Source of the DNA: DASUPK01 sp963743575
Lineage (GTDB): Bacteria; Actinomycetota; Thermoleophilia; Solirubrobacterales; 70-9
Direction of reading: 5' to 3'
NCBI GenBank assembly: GCA_963743575.1
Contig: CAVUQC010000008.1
Location: forward strand, 1 to 64,000
Length of the DNA stretch: 64,000 nt
How positions within the stretch are numbered: position 1 is the first letter of the stretch; every line of letters begins with the position of its first letter. The notes beneath the pieces are model-generated. The model did no database searches, was not told the origin of the DNA, and saw only the letters and a program-made list of their open reading frames with translations. A program made the position numbers and the translations under genes. Of this stretch, positions 54,674-61,715 are shown piece after piece.

Positions 54674-55540
54674 TTAGAGACCGGCGGCTTCGGCCAGGAG
54701 GGTGACCTGCTCGGGATCGGGTGAGCAGGGAAAGAGGATGAGCTCGTCGCAGTTCCATTCCTCGTAGGCCTTGATGAACGCCTTGATGCTGTCGGCGTCC
54801 TTGGGGGCGCCGGAGGCGATGCCCTGCACGGCAGCGTCGCCAAGCCAGGCGTAGTAGTCGCCGACGTAGGCCTGGGCCGTGGCCTCGGCGTCGGGGCCGA
54901 GGCTGAAGTAGCCCAGGGCCAGGGTCCGGGGCTGTCCGTCGCGGCCGGCCTTCTTCCAGGCGTCGTCGAGGTTGGAGATGTCGGCGCCGAACTGTGCGGC
55001 GCCGGAGCCACCCTGCGTCCAGCCGTCGCCGTACTTGGCGGCACGGTCGAAGGATGCCTCCACGGCTCCGCCGACGAGGAGCGAGGGGCCCTTGCCGGAG
55101 GGCCGGGGGCCGACCTTCGTCTCGAGATCGCCCTCCGCGTTCCAGATGTCGCGGATCTTCGCGAGGGCGTTGTCGAGCCATTTGCCGCGGCTCGACATGT
55201 CGATCCCGCTGATGTCGTAGTCGTCCTCACGGCCGCCGATCCCGATGCCGAGGACCGCGCGATCGCCTCCGGCCAGGGCGTCGAGAGAGAGGAACTGCTT
55301 GGCGAGCATCGCGGAGTTCTGACGCAGCGGGCCGAGCAGGACGTCGGTGACGAGCTTGATGCGCTCGGTCACCGCGGCTGCGGCGGAGAGCGCGACCACC
55401 GGCTCGTAGTTCGGAAAGACGATTCGGTCGATCGTTCCGAGGGAAGAGAAGCCGGCGTCCTCGGCGGCGCGCGCCCAGTCGGTGAGCTGATTGCCGGTCG
55501 TTCCCGGCACTGTGTTCGGCAATCCGATTCCGAGCTCCAT
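54674..55540 (-). CDS. LLM class F420-dependent oxidoreductase
   Basis: 288 residues with AAAGGA before ATG 55540. Luciferase-like TIM barrel: MELGIGLPNTVPGTTGNQLTDWARAAEDAGFSSLGTIDRIVF, LVTDVLLGPLRQNSAMLAKQFLSLDALAGGDRAVLGIGIGGREDDYD, LLVGGAVEASFDRAAKYGDGW. Uses FMN or F420; F420 is more likely in this lineage (inference). Divergent from the F420-type PPOX gene. Confidence 0.88.
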   Translation of the reverse strand: MELGIGLPNTVPGTTGNQLTDWARAAEDAGFSSLGTIDRIVFPNYEPVVALSAAAAVTERIKLVTDVLLGPLRQNSAMLAKQFLSLDALAGGDRAVLGIGIGGREDDYDISGIDMSSRGKWLDNALAKIRDIWNAEGDLETKVGPRPSGKGPSLLVGGAVEASFDRAAKYGDGWTQGGSGAAQFGADISNLDDAWKKAGRDGQPRTLALGYFSLGPDAEATAQAYVGDYYAWLGDAAVQGIASGAPKDADSIKAFIKAYEEWNCDELILFPCSPDPEQVTLLAEAAGL

Positions 55541-55558
55541 GCGTTCCTTTCGTCGACC

Positions 55559-55564
55559 TACAGT
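55559..55564 (+). promoter_or_regulatory. TACAGT -10 hexamer of the PPOX gene
   Basis: TANNNT 6 nt before GTG 55571; no Shine-Dalgarno. Confidence 0.5.
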
Positions 55565-55570
55565 TGGTTG

Positions 55571-56041
55571 GTGGCTCCCGGGGAACCTACCGAGGTCGTT
55601 GCGTGGGCAAACGAATTGCTGGAGACGGCACGGGTCGGGCGGCTGGGAGTGGCCGACGAGGAGGGAGCGCCGCGGGTGCTGCCCGTGACGTTTGCGGTGG
55701 CCGAGGGGCGGATCTGGAGCGCGATCGACGACAAACCGAAGCGGGCGGGCGAGCCGGCGCGGCTGCGGTTTCTGCGGGGGGATCCGCGGGCGGCGCTGAC
55801 GGTGGATCGCTACTCCGACGACTGGGAGGAGCTGGCGTGGGTGCAGGCGCTGGGGAGGGTTCGGATCCTGGACGTCGCGGATGGCTCGGCGGGGTTGGCG
55901 GCCCTCACGGAGAAGTACGAGCAGTACCGGGAGAGCAGTCCGCCGGGTCCTCTTCTGGCTCTGGAACCGGAGAGGTATCTGTGGTGGCGAGCTGCGGATC
56001 CGGGGGGCCGAGGCGCGCGTAGCGGCGACCGCGGCGGGTGA
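55571..56041 (+). CDS. PPOX-class F420-dependent oxidoreductase (TIGR03668-like)
   Basis: 156 residues from GTG 55571, fixed by TACAGT 6 nt upstream. Split beta-barrel FMN/F420-binding fold: LETARVGRLGVADEEGAPRVLPVTFAVAEGRIWSAID, the cofactor strand KRAGEPARLRFLRGDPRAALTVDRYSDDWEELAWVQALGRVRI, ending EPERYLWWRA. Substrate unknown. Its 3' end overlaps the antitoxin-like minus-strand frame by 137 bp. Confidence 0.85.
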   Translation: MAPGEPTEVVAWANELLETARVGRLGVADEEGAPRVLPVTFAVAEGRIWSAIDDKPKRAGEPARLRFLRGDPRAALTVDRYSDDWEELAWVQALGRVRILDVADGSAGLAALTEKYEQYRESSPPGPLLALEPERYLWWRAADPGGRGARSGDRGG

Positions 56042-56126
56042 TCAGGATCTCGTCGCCGGCGGCGGCGCGTTCCATCCAGTAGCCGAAGCGGTTCCGAAAG
56101 AGATGAGCGCCGACGGTGATTTCGGT
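55905..56126 (-). pseudogene. Phd/YefM-type antitoxin-like frame, no start codon
   Basis: Reads TEITVGAHLFRNRFGYWMERAAAGDEILITRRGRRYARLGPPDP, which matches the prevent-host-death/YefM fold, followed by an acidic low-complexity tail. There is no in-frame ATG, GTG or TTG after the tRNA gene; ATG 56133-56131 is out of frame by one base, so a one-base loss is possible. No toxin gene follows. The frame is continuous with the nuclease and tRNA upstream. Solitary, probably degraded antitoxin. Confidence 0.5.
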
Positions 56127-56141
56127 GCCATCACCGTCGGC
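56109..56141 (-). terminator. 12-bp perfect hairpin just after tRNA-Ala
   Basis: Arms GCCGACGGTGAT and ATCACCGTCGGC with a 9-nt loop, starting 8 bp after the tRNA 3' end; a T-containing stretch follows on the minus strand. Likely tRNA terminator; it also overlaps the start of the antitoxin-like frame, so an operator role is possible. Confidence 0.65.
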
Positions 56142-56149
56142 TTGTGTAG

Positions 56150-56222
56150 TGGAGCCAGCGGGGCTCGAACCCGCGACCTCGTGCATGCCATGCACGCGCT
56201 CTCCCAGCTGAGCTATGGCCCC
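56150..56222 (-). tRNA. tRNA-Ala (anticodon GGC)
   Basis: 73-nt cloverleaf. Acceptor GGGGCCA pairs TGGCTCC (one G-T); D-stem GCTC/GAGC; anticodon stem CGTGC/GCACG with loop ATGGCAT, giving anticodon GGC; T-arm GCGGG-TTCGAGC-CCCGC. CCA is not encoded. No intron interrupts it. The first base follows the nuclease reading frame directly, in frame. Confidence 0.95.
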
Positions 56223-56630
56223 AGCGAGGCTGTGATCAGCAGCAAAGTGTATCGACGCTCTCTGGCCATTCCTGGGCGGCACGAGACGTAGCTGAACTGC
56301 TGACAAGTCGGATACGAACAGGAACGGGATCAGGTAGCTCGACCCCGTTTCGTGGTCAAAGGCGGCGATCATGTCGACCTCGCCCACCTCGTACCTATTG
56401 CGGACATAGCCGCTGGGGGAGTGCCAGCTGCTGACGAGATTGATCACCAGAACATCTCCTCGTCGTTTGGCCGTCTTCACCTGCACTCGGAGGATTTGGT
56501 CGCCGAGATCGAATGCCAGGTCGTAACGGCAATGCTCAGCCACCGGCTTGAGGACGTCGATCCCGAGCTTCATCGCCTCCAGCGCGATCGCAAATTCGGC
56601 GATGTTCCCCTTGTCGTTGGATGTGAGCAC
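56223..56630 (-). CDS. PD-(D/E)XK endonuclease (group I intron-associated type), no stop before tRNA
   Basis: 136 codons from GTG 56630 (VLTSNDKGNIAEFAIALEA) to the first base of tRNA-Ala, with no stop codon between. Nuclease signature: Glu12 in the first helix, Asp37 in HCRYDLAFDL, and Gln50-x-Lys52 in LRVQVKTAKRRGD. These match the PD-(D/E)XK family that includes the tRNA-intron homing enzyme I-Ssp6803I (established family knowledge). Later blocks NRYEVGEVDMIAAFDHETGSSYLIP also fit. The frame runs on through the tRNA and the antitoxin-like region to TGA 55905, 241 codons in all. Confidence 0.8.
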
Positions 56631-56701
56631 CCGACGATCCTCGCGTCGATCGGGCGACGTGAGGCGCGCAGAGCGTCAGGAATGTGTGACGGCGGGGAGC
56701 T

Positions 56702-57406
56702 CTAGGCCGCGCGGTGCTTCTCGCCGCTGTCCTCATCCACGTCGAGGACAACTCCGCTGCTGCGGGTATCGCGAACCACGAACTCGAAGGGCGCCTTCTC
56801 CTCCAGCGCCCGCAGCAGGTCGATCGGGTTGTCCAGCTTCATCGAGACCCAGGCCCGGCCGCCCGAGAAGCGCTTCACCTTGATCTGGGATGCGCCGTCG
56901 ATTTCCCCGGCCGCATCCTCGAACCCCGTCAGCTGCGCGAAGTCCTTCAGCGGCCCCACCTCGATCTCCACCTCGCCCGAGTACACGCTCGCCTGAGCCG
57001 CCTCAGTCCCCACCGCAGGCCGGTCCTCCTCGAGCTCCTCGAGCCCCAGACGCTCCCTCGCCACATCGGCGAGCTCCGAGACCCGGGCGCCCAGCTCGTC
57101 TCTCAGCCCGGACAGCTCCGTCACCCGGTCCGCCATCTGCACCGCGTCCTCCAGCGCCTTCATCCGGATCCGCGTGGCCTGGCGGCGCGCCTGCCCGTAG
57201 ATCTCCTCGATCCCCTTGGTAACGGCCGCAGCCATCGGCTTCTTGAGGACATCCTGAAGCCGCTTCTCGCGCTCCACCACCCGCTCGGCCAATCTCTGGG
57301 CCTCCCGCTCGAGGCGGGCCAGCCGAGCATCGCGTGCCTCAATGGCCGCGTCGACCTGCGCTGGGTCGTAACCGCGTACGGTGCGCCGGAAGCGCTCCTG
57401 GGACAC
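56702..57406 (-). CDS. DivIVA-like coiled-coil protein with unknown C-terminal domain
   Basis: 234 residues. The N-terminus FRRTVRGYDPAQVDAAIEARDARLARLEREAQRLAERVVEREKRL has the RGYDxxQVD motif of DivIVA/GpsB membrane-binding domains followed by coiled coil. A second part (about 140-234) is a separate alpha/beta domain (SGEVEIEVGPLKDFAQLTGFEDAAGEI, GGRAWVSMKLDNPIDLLRALEEKAPFEFVVRDTRSSGVVLDVDE) that I do not recognise. Probably cytosolic, membrane-associated, in cell-pole or envelope organisation. Confidence 0.65.
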   Translation of the reverse strand: MSQERFRRTVRGYDPAQVDAAIEARDARLARLEREAQRLAERVVEREKRLQDVLKKPMAAAVTKGIEEIYGQARRQATRIRMKALEDAVQMADRVTELSGLRDELGARVSELADVARERLGLEELEEDRPAVGTEAAQASVYSGEVEIEVGPLKDFAQLTGFEDAAGEIDGASQIKVKRFSGGRAWVSMKLDNPIDLLRALEEKAPFEFVVRDTRSSGVVLDVDEDSGEKHRAA

Positions 57407-57443
57407 GACGGAAAGGCTAGGAGCCCCTTCGGACGGCTTCGCG

Positions 57444-57830
57444 TCAGATCGCGGCGTGCTGGCCGCTGGCCAGGTCCAGATCGAGCCGCCCAGCCTCGCC
57501 CCAGAGCTGATCGAGCCGATAGCGCTCCCGCGGCTCGGGCGTGAACACGTGCAGAACCGCGTCCAGGTAGTCCATCAGCACCCACTCGGACTCCCGCACG
57601 CCCTCGACCCTTGCAGGGAGCCAGCCGTCTCTCTTGAGCTGGTGGTAGACCTCGTCGTGGATCGCCTTGCCCTGACGCTCATTCCGCGCGGTGCAGATCA
57701 CCAGGTAGTCCGTGTAGCCGACCAGCTGCCGCACATCGAGCGCGATCAGGTCGGTGGCCCCCTTGTCGTCGGCGATGGTGGCCAGCCGGCGCGCCAGCTC
57801 CTCCGAGGTCATCTCCAGCCCGCGACTCAT
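57444..57830 (-). CDS. rsfS: Ribosome silencing factor RsfS
   Basis: 128 residues from ATG 57830, which overlaps the nadD stop as ATGA; longer starts are unsupported. Binds L14 and blocks subunit joining in starvation. Family blocks: KGATDLIALDVRQLVGYTDYLVICTARNERQGKAIHDEV, WVLMDYLDAVLHVFTPEPRERYRLDQLWGEA. Confidence 0.94.
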   Translation of the reverse strand: MSRGLEMTSEELARRLATIADDKGATDLIALDVRQLVGYTDYLVICTARNERQGKAIHDEVYHQLKRDGWLPARVEGVRESEWVLMDYLDAVLHVFTPEPRERYRLDQLWGEAGRLDLDLASGQHAAI

Positions 57831-58414
57831 CGGTACAACCCCCGCTCCCCGATCACCCTGATCACCGGATCCGGAACCAGATGCCGGAGCGGCTTTCCCT
57901 CCCGCGCTCGCTGCCTGACTGTGGTCGAGGACGCTCCGCAAAGTGGCATGTCAATTATCTCTGCCCTGTCGGATGCACCCAGCCGCTCCAACGCGGACTC
58001 CACTGCTCCCAAACCGACACCCGGCCGCGGCACCACCCCAAGCGAGGCAAGCTCCAGTACCCGCGCCGGCTCCTTCCAGCTCGCCAGCCCGGCGGCCATG
58101 TCGGCGCCGAGCAGAAAATAGAGCTCGTCCTCCGGCTCGCTCTCGGCGAGCAGCTCGAGGGTCCGGTAGCTGTACGACACCTCATCCCGCTCCACCTCAA
58201 GGCCCGAAGCCTCCACCCCGTCCTCATCGCCGGCCGCAAGCATCGCCAGCTCCAACCTGACCTCGGCCCCCGGATCGTCCTCGATCTCCTTGTGGGGCGC
58301 GCGCCGCGTCACCATCAGCAACACCCGGTCCAGCTCCAGCTGCCAGCGCGCTTCCTGCGCCAGCAGCAGATGTCCCACGTGGGGCGGGTTGAAGGCCCCG
58401 CCCAGGACCCCGAT
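57827..58414 (-). CDS. nadD: Nicotinate-nucleotide adenylyltransferase (start uncertain)
   Basis: NAD biosynthesis enzyme. The nucleotide-binding motif reads IGVLGGAFNPPHVGHLLLAQEA, and SSTTVRQRAREGKPLRHLVPDPV is the C-terminal ISSTxIR block; YFLLGADMAAGLASWKE is also typical. No ATG, GTG or TTG precedes the motif after the proA stop; the first GTG (58378) would cut it in two. I use ATC 58414 as placeholder. Order proA-nadD-rsfS is the usual one. Confidence 0.88.
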   Translation of the reverse strand: MGVLGGAFNPPHVGHLLLAQEARWQLELDRVLLMVTRRAPHKEIEDDPGAEVRLELAMLAAGDEDGVEASGLEVERDEVSYSYRTLELLAESEPEDELYFLLGADMAAGLASWKEPARVLELASLGVVPRPGVGLGAVESALERLGASDRAEIIDMPLCGASSTTVRQRAREGKPLRHLVPDPVIRVIGERGLYR

Positions 58415-58427
58415 CCGTGCGACGTCG

Positions 58428-59693
58428 CTACTCCCTGACCTGCCCGCTGCCGTGGACGACGTACTTCGTGGTCGTCAACTCGCGCAGCCCGATCGGGCCT
58501 CGCGCGTGCAGCTTCTGGGTCGAATTGCCGATCTCCGCGCCCATCCCGAACTCATAGCCGTCAGTGAAGCGCGTGGACGCGTTCACGTAGACGGCCGCGG
58601 AATCGACCGCATCCGTGAACTCATCCCCCACCTGCTTCGAGCTGGTCACGATCGCGTCGGAATGCCCGGTCCCGTGCCGGTTGATGTGGTCAACCGCCTC
58701 GCCGAGCGAATCGACGACGCCCACCGCCATCTTCAGGCCGTGGAACTCCGTGTCCCAGTCGACCTCGGTCGCTTCGCCGACCGCCAGCCCGTCGGCAGCC
58801 TCCCGGGTGGCCTCATCGCCGACCAGCTCCACCCCGGCGTCGCTCAGCTTCGAGAGCAGCGCCGGCAACAGCTCCGCCGAGACATCGCGATGCACCAACA
58901 GGGTCTCGGCCGCATTGCAGACGCCCGGCCGCTGCACCTTGGCGTTGTACGCGATCCGCTCCGCCATCTCCAGATCCGCGTCCTGGTGCACGTAAACATG
59001 GCAGTTGCCCGCGGCCGCGTACATCACCGGGACCTTCGCCACCTCCTTCAGGGCGTTCTTCAGCCCCTCACCGCCGCGCGGAATGATCAGATCCACCAGG
59101 CCCTCGGCGGTGGCGAGCTCGGCCAGCTGCTCGTGCCCACCACCCGAGATCAGCACCACCGACGCGGCGGGCAGCTCGGCGGCGGCGAGAGCATCGGCCA
59201 GCAGCCCGGCCAGGTAGGCATTCGAGCTCTCCGCGCTGCTCGAGCCGCGCAGCACGGCGGCGTTGCCGCTCTTCAGGCAAAGCGCAGCGGCGTCGATCGT
59301 CACGTTCGGCCGCGCCTCATAGACGACGGCCACCACCCCGATCGGAACCCGCTTCTTCGCCACCTCGAGCCCGTTCTCCAAGGTCCAGCCCTCAACCACC
59401 TCGCCGACGGGGTCCGGCAGCTCGGCGATCTCCCGCACGCCCTTCGCCATCTCGGCCACCCGCGCCTCGGTCAGCCCGAGCCGATCGAGCAGGGCCTCGT
59501 TCAGCCCCTCCTCACGCCCAGCGTCGACATCGGCCCGATTGGCCTCGAGCAGCCCCCGCGCGGAAGCGTCAATGCGGTCCGCCAGATCCCTCAGGCAGGC
59601 GTCCTTCTCATCTCGGCTGGCGCGCGCCAGCAGGTGCGAAGCATCCTTGGCCTCGCGACAGGCCTCGGCGACGGTCTTGGCTGCGGTGGCCAC
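58428..59693 (-). CDS. proA: Gamma-glutamyl phosphate reductase
   Basis: 421 residues from GTG 59693. NADPH-dependent second step of proline synthesis. Aldehyde dehydrogenase fold: PIGVVAVVYEARPNVTIDAAALCLKSGNAAVLRGSSSA, catalytic Cys in VQRPGVCNAAETLLVHRD, NASTRFTDGYEFGMGAEIGNSTQKLHARGPIGLRELTTTKY. TACTCT 6 nt upstream. Confidence 0.96.
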   Translation of the reverse strand: MATAAKTVAEACREAKDASHLLARASRDEKDACLRDLADRIDASARGLLEANRADVDAGREEGLNEALLDRLGLTEARVAEMAKGVREIAELPDPVGEVVEGWTLENGLEVAKKRVPIGVVAVVYEARPNVTIDAAALCLKSGNAAVLRGSSSAESSNAYLAGLLADALAAAELPAASVVLISGGGHEQLAELATAEGLVDLIIPRGGEGLKNALKEVAKVPVMYAAAGNCHVYVHQDADLEMAERIAYNAKVQRPGVCNAAETLLVHRDVSAELLPALLSKLSDAGVELVGDEATREAADGLAVGEATEVDWDTEFHGLKMAVGVVDSLGEAVDHINRHGTGHSDAIVTSSKQVGDEFTDAVDSAAVYVNASTRFTDGYEFGMGAEIGNSTQKLHARGPIGLRELTTTKYVVHGSGQVRE

Positions 59694-59699
59694 CCTCTA

Positions 59700-59705
59700 A
59701 GAGTA
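59700..59705 (-). promoter_or_regulatory. TACTCT -10 hexamer of proA
   Basis: TANNNT 6 nt before GTG 59693; no Shine-Dalgarno. Drives proA-nadD-rsfS. Confidence 0.5.
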
Positions 59706-59798
59706 ACCGCGAGGGCATTCCGAACTCACCCGTATCCCTACGTCGACCCCGGGCGCTTTACGGGCTAGAGGCAATCGGAAGCTAGGGAAAGGAACAGA

Positions 59799-60293
59799 AT
59801 GCGAAAGCGCCTCACCGTGATCGCCCTCGGGTCGTTGATCGCCTGCATTGCCGTCGCGCCAGGGGCCCTCGGCAACAACGGACACGGCCAGAAGGCACCA
59901 AAGCAGGCGCCCGGTTCCATTTCGCTGACGGCGAGCCCGAGCACCGTGACGTCAACGACGAGCACCATCTCGGTCACGGGGAACGTGATGGCCACGAGCG
60001 GCTGTCGCAAGGGCCGGACGGTGCAGTTCTCATACGTCGGGGCCGGGGGCACCACCCCGCTCACCGAAACCGCAATGACCGGTCCAAACGGTGACTTTGC
60101 GGCGACGCTGCCGAAGCCCACGGACGCAGCACCCGCGACCGTGACGCTTCAGGCAACGGCTGCAGAGACCGATCGCAGGGTCGGGAGCGCGAAGAAGGGC
60201 AAGAAGGCGAAGAAGGGCAGGAAGGCGAAGAAGGGCAGGAAGATCACCTGCCTGAGCGCCGCAGGCCAGACCACCCTCACGGTCGCGCCGTAG
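59799..60293 (+). CDS. Secreted protein with lysine-rich tandem repeat
   Basis: 164 residues with AAAGGA before the ATG. Signal peptide about 1-25 (TVIALGSLIACIAVAPGALG). An Ig-like beta domain follows (ISLTASPSTVTSTTSTISVTGNV, GRTVQFSYVG, GDFAATLP) with cysteines at about 68 and 151. Just before the last strand is a lysine-rich insert of three six-residue repeats (AKKGKK-AKKGRK-AKKGRK). Similar basic segments end other secreted proteins here. Possible wall-associated protein; function unknown. Confidence 0.7.
   Translation: MRKRLTVIALGSLIACIAVAPGALGNNGHGQKAPKQAPGSISLTASPSTVTSTTSTISVTGNVMATSGCRKGRTVQFSYVGAGGTTPLTETAMTGPNGDFAATLPKPTDAAPATVTLQATAAETDRRVGSAKKGKKAKKGRKAKKGRKITCLSAAGQTTLTVAP
60189..60242 (+). 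repeat. Three 18-bp tandem repeats coding (A-K-K-G-K/R-K)3
   Basis: GCGAAGAAGGGCARGAAG three times in a row without gaps, in frame. Length change by replication slippage would add or remove six residues. Confidence 0.9.
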
Positions 60294-60314
60294 CCACAGC
60301 AGCACCCAGGGGCG

Positions 60315-60346
60315 GGAGAACGGGCCGCGCGTGCGGCCCGTTCTCC
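60315..60346 (+). terminator. 14-bp perfect hairpin after the secreted protein gene
   Basis: GGAGAACGGGCCGC-GCGT-GCGGCCCGTTCTCC, 22 bp beyond the stop, ending 5 bp before the -10 of the sigma factor gene. Strong stem, no U-run. It insulates the sigma gene from upstream transcription. Confidence 0.75.
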
Positions 60347-60351
60347 TGCGC

Positions 60352-60357
60352 TACGGT
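60352..60357 (+). promoter_or_regulatory. TACGGT -10 hexamer of the ECF sigma gene
   Basis: TANNNT 6 nt before GTG 60364, no Shine-Dalgarno; sets the start downstream of the open frame that begins at 60331. Confidence 0.5.
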
Positions 60358-60363
60358 CGCGGC

Positions 60364-60915
60364 GTGGCCGGCGATCGCTTCATGCGGCGGCTCGACCGGG
60401 CGCGAGACGGCGATGAGGCCGCTTGGGCCGAAATCTTCGCCGAGCTGGCGCCTGTCGTGCTCGGCTATCTGCGCGCCAACGGCGCCCCGGATCCGGAGGA
60501 CGTTCTGAGCGAAGCCTTCCTCCAGGTTGCCCGGGACATCGCTGCATTCGAGGGCGATCAGGAGAGCTTTCGCGCCTGGGTCTTCACGATCGCGCATCAC
60601 CGGCTGATCGACGCCCGCCGGCATTCGGCGCGGCGACCGATTGAGCTCACTCCGGAGCCGCCTGAGCCGAGGGCGCGGGAAGCGGATGCCGCCGAGGAAG
60701 CGCTGGCGAGAATCGGCCTGGAGCGGGTCCAGGAGGTTCTCGCCGGCCTCTCGGATGAGCAACGGGAGGTGCTGCTTCTGCGCGTGGTCGGGGACCTGAG
60801 CATCGAAAACGTGGCCAGGGCGATGGGCAAACGACCCGGTGCGGTGAAGGCGCTCCAGCGTCGCGGGCTCGCGGCGATCAAGCGAGAAATGGCCCGGAAG
60901 GGGGTAACCCTGTGA
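60364..60915 (+). CDS. ECF-type RNA polymerase sigma factor
   Basis: 183 residues from GTG 60364 (VAGDRFMRRLDRARDGDEAAW). Region 2: IFAELAPVVLGYLRANGAPDPEDVLSEAFLQVARDIAAF, ESFRAWVFTIAHHRLIDARRH. Region 4: LSDEQREVLLLRVVGDLSIENVARAMGKRPGAVKALQRRGLAAIKREM. Linker of moderate length. The stop overlaps the next gene as GTGA, the classic sigma/anti-sigma coupling. Confidence 0.92.
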   Translation: MAGDRFMRRLDRARDGDEAAWAEIFAELAPVVLGYLRANGAPDPEDVLSEAFLQVARDIAAFEGDQESFRAWVFTIAHHRLIDARRHSARRPIELTPEPPEPRAREADAAEEALARIGLERVQEVLAGLSDEQREVLLLRVVGDLSIENVARAMGKRPGAVKALQRRGLAAIKREMARKGVTL

Positions 60916-61625
60916 ACGGAAACGGCGCTTACAGGGATGAGATGAGCGAGATCGTCCTATTCCAGAAGGCGCTGCAGGCGGCTGTTCCGAGTCGGCCCGA
61001 TCCGGGACTCGGCGCGGAGCTGGTCCCGAGGCTCGCCCACACCGTCCGCGCTTCGGCCCTGGAGATCGAAGGGCAGGCCGCAAGGCGTGGCCCCTCACGC
61101 TCTCGGGGGGCCGGGTTCCGGCGGCGCGCCCGGATCGCGAGGGTCGCTCTCGTCGTGGCCGTCCTGCCCCTGGCGCTCGCCGGGTTGGCGTTCGCCGGCG
61201 TCACCATGCCGAGCCCGGTCCGCTCCGTCTTCAATTCAGCCGGCGTCCATCTGCCCAACCAACCCTCAGCCGGTCATGAGGCGGGGACGGCACCGGCCTC
61301 CGCTCCAAGCTCGCAGTCACACCGCGAGACCACGACCTCCCGCGGCCATTCCCAGCGTGCCCACCGCAGGGCCGAGCGCGCGCAGAACCACACCGCCACG
61401 GGAAACCCCGGCCGCCGCGTCCGTCGCCACGGCCAGGGACCCGTGCCCGGGCCTGCCTCCGCGCCCCAGGGCAATGCCCTCGGGCACGCCAAGCCGCATG
61501 GCAATTCGCAGAACACCTCCAGAGGCTCCGGCTCACCGGCCTCGCCCGGGAACTCGGGCAACGCCCCCGGGCAGACCGGCGTCCACGACGGAGGCGCCGC
61601 GAACGGTCACGGCAAGTCCGGTTAG
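60912..61625 (+). CDS. Single-span membrane protein, putative anti-sigma factor
   Basis: 237 residues from GTG 60912. N-terminal ~75 cytosolic residues (MSEIVLFQKALQAAVPSRPDPGLGAELVPRLAHTV), one helix at about 79-97 (VALVVAVLPLALAGLAFAG), then a long low-complexity extracytoplasmic region rich in Gly, Ser, His, Asn and Pro (GNALGHAKPHGNSQNTSRG). No CHCC zinc-anti-sigma motif is seen, so the anti-sigma role rests on gene context. Confidence 0.65.
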   Translation: MNGNGAYRDEMSEIVLFQKALQAAVPSRPDPGLGAELVPRLAHTVRASALEIEGQAARRGPSRSRGAGFRRRARIARVALVVAVLPLALAGLAFAGVTMPSPVRSVFNSAGVHLPNQPSAGHEAGTAPASAPSSQSHRETTTSRGHSQRAHRRAERAQNHTATGNPGRRVRRHGQGPVPGPASAPQGNALGHAKPHGNSQNTSRGSGSPASPGNSGNAPGQTGVHDGGAANGHGKSG

Positions 61626-61715
61626 ACCTGCGCCTTCTCGCGCTGCTCCGAACGCACGGCCCTTGCGCGTGTCGATGAAATTCGGCGACAGGACCCGCCC
61701 GCCAGCGCGAATCGT

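Noticed and set aside
56150..56222. Group I intron in tRNA-Ala suggested by the adjacent nuclease
   Set aside because: The tRNA cloverleaf is complete and uninterrupted; no intron core found nearby.
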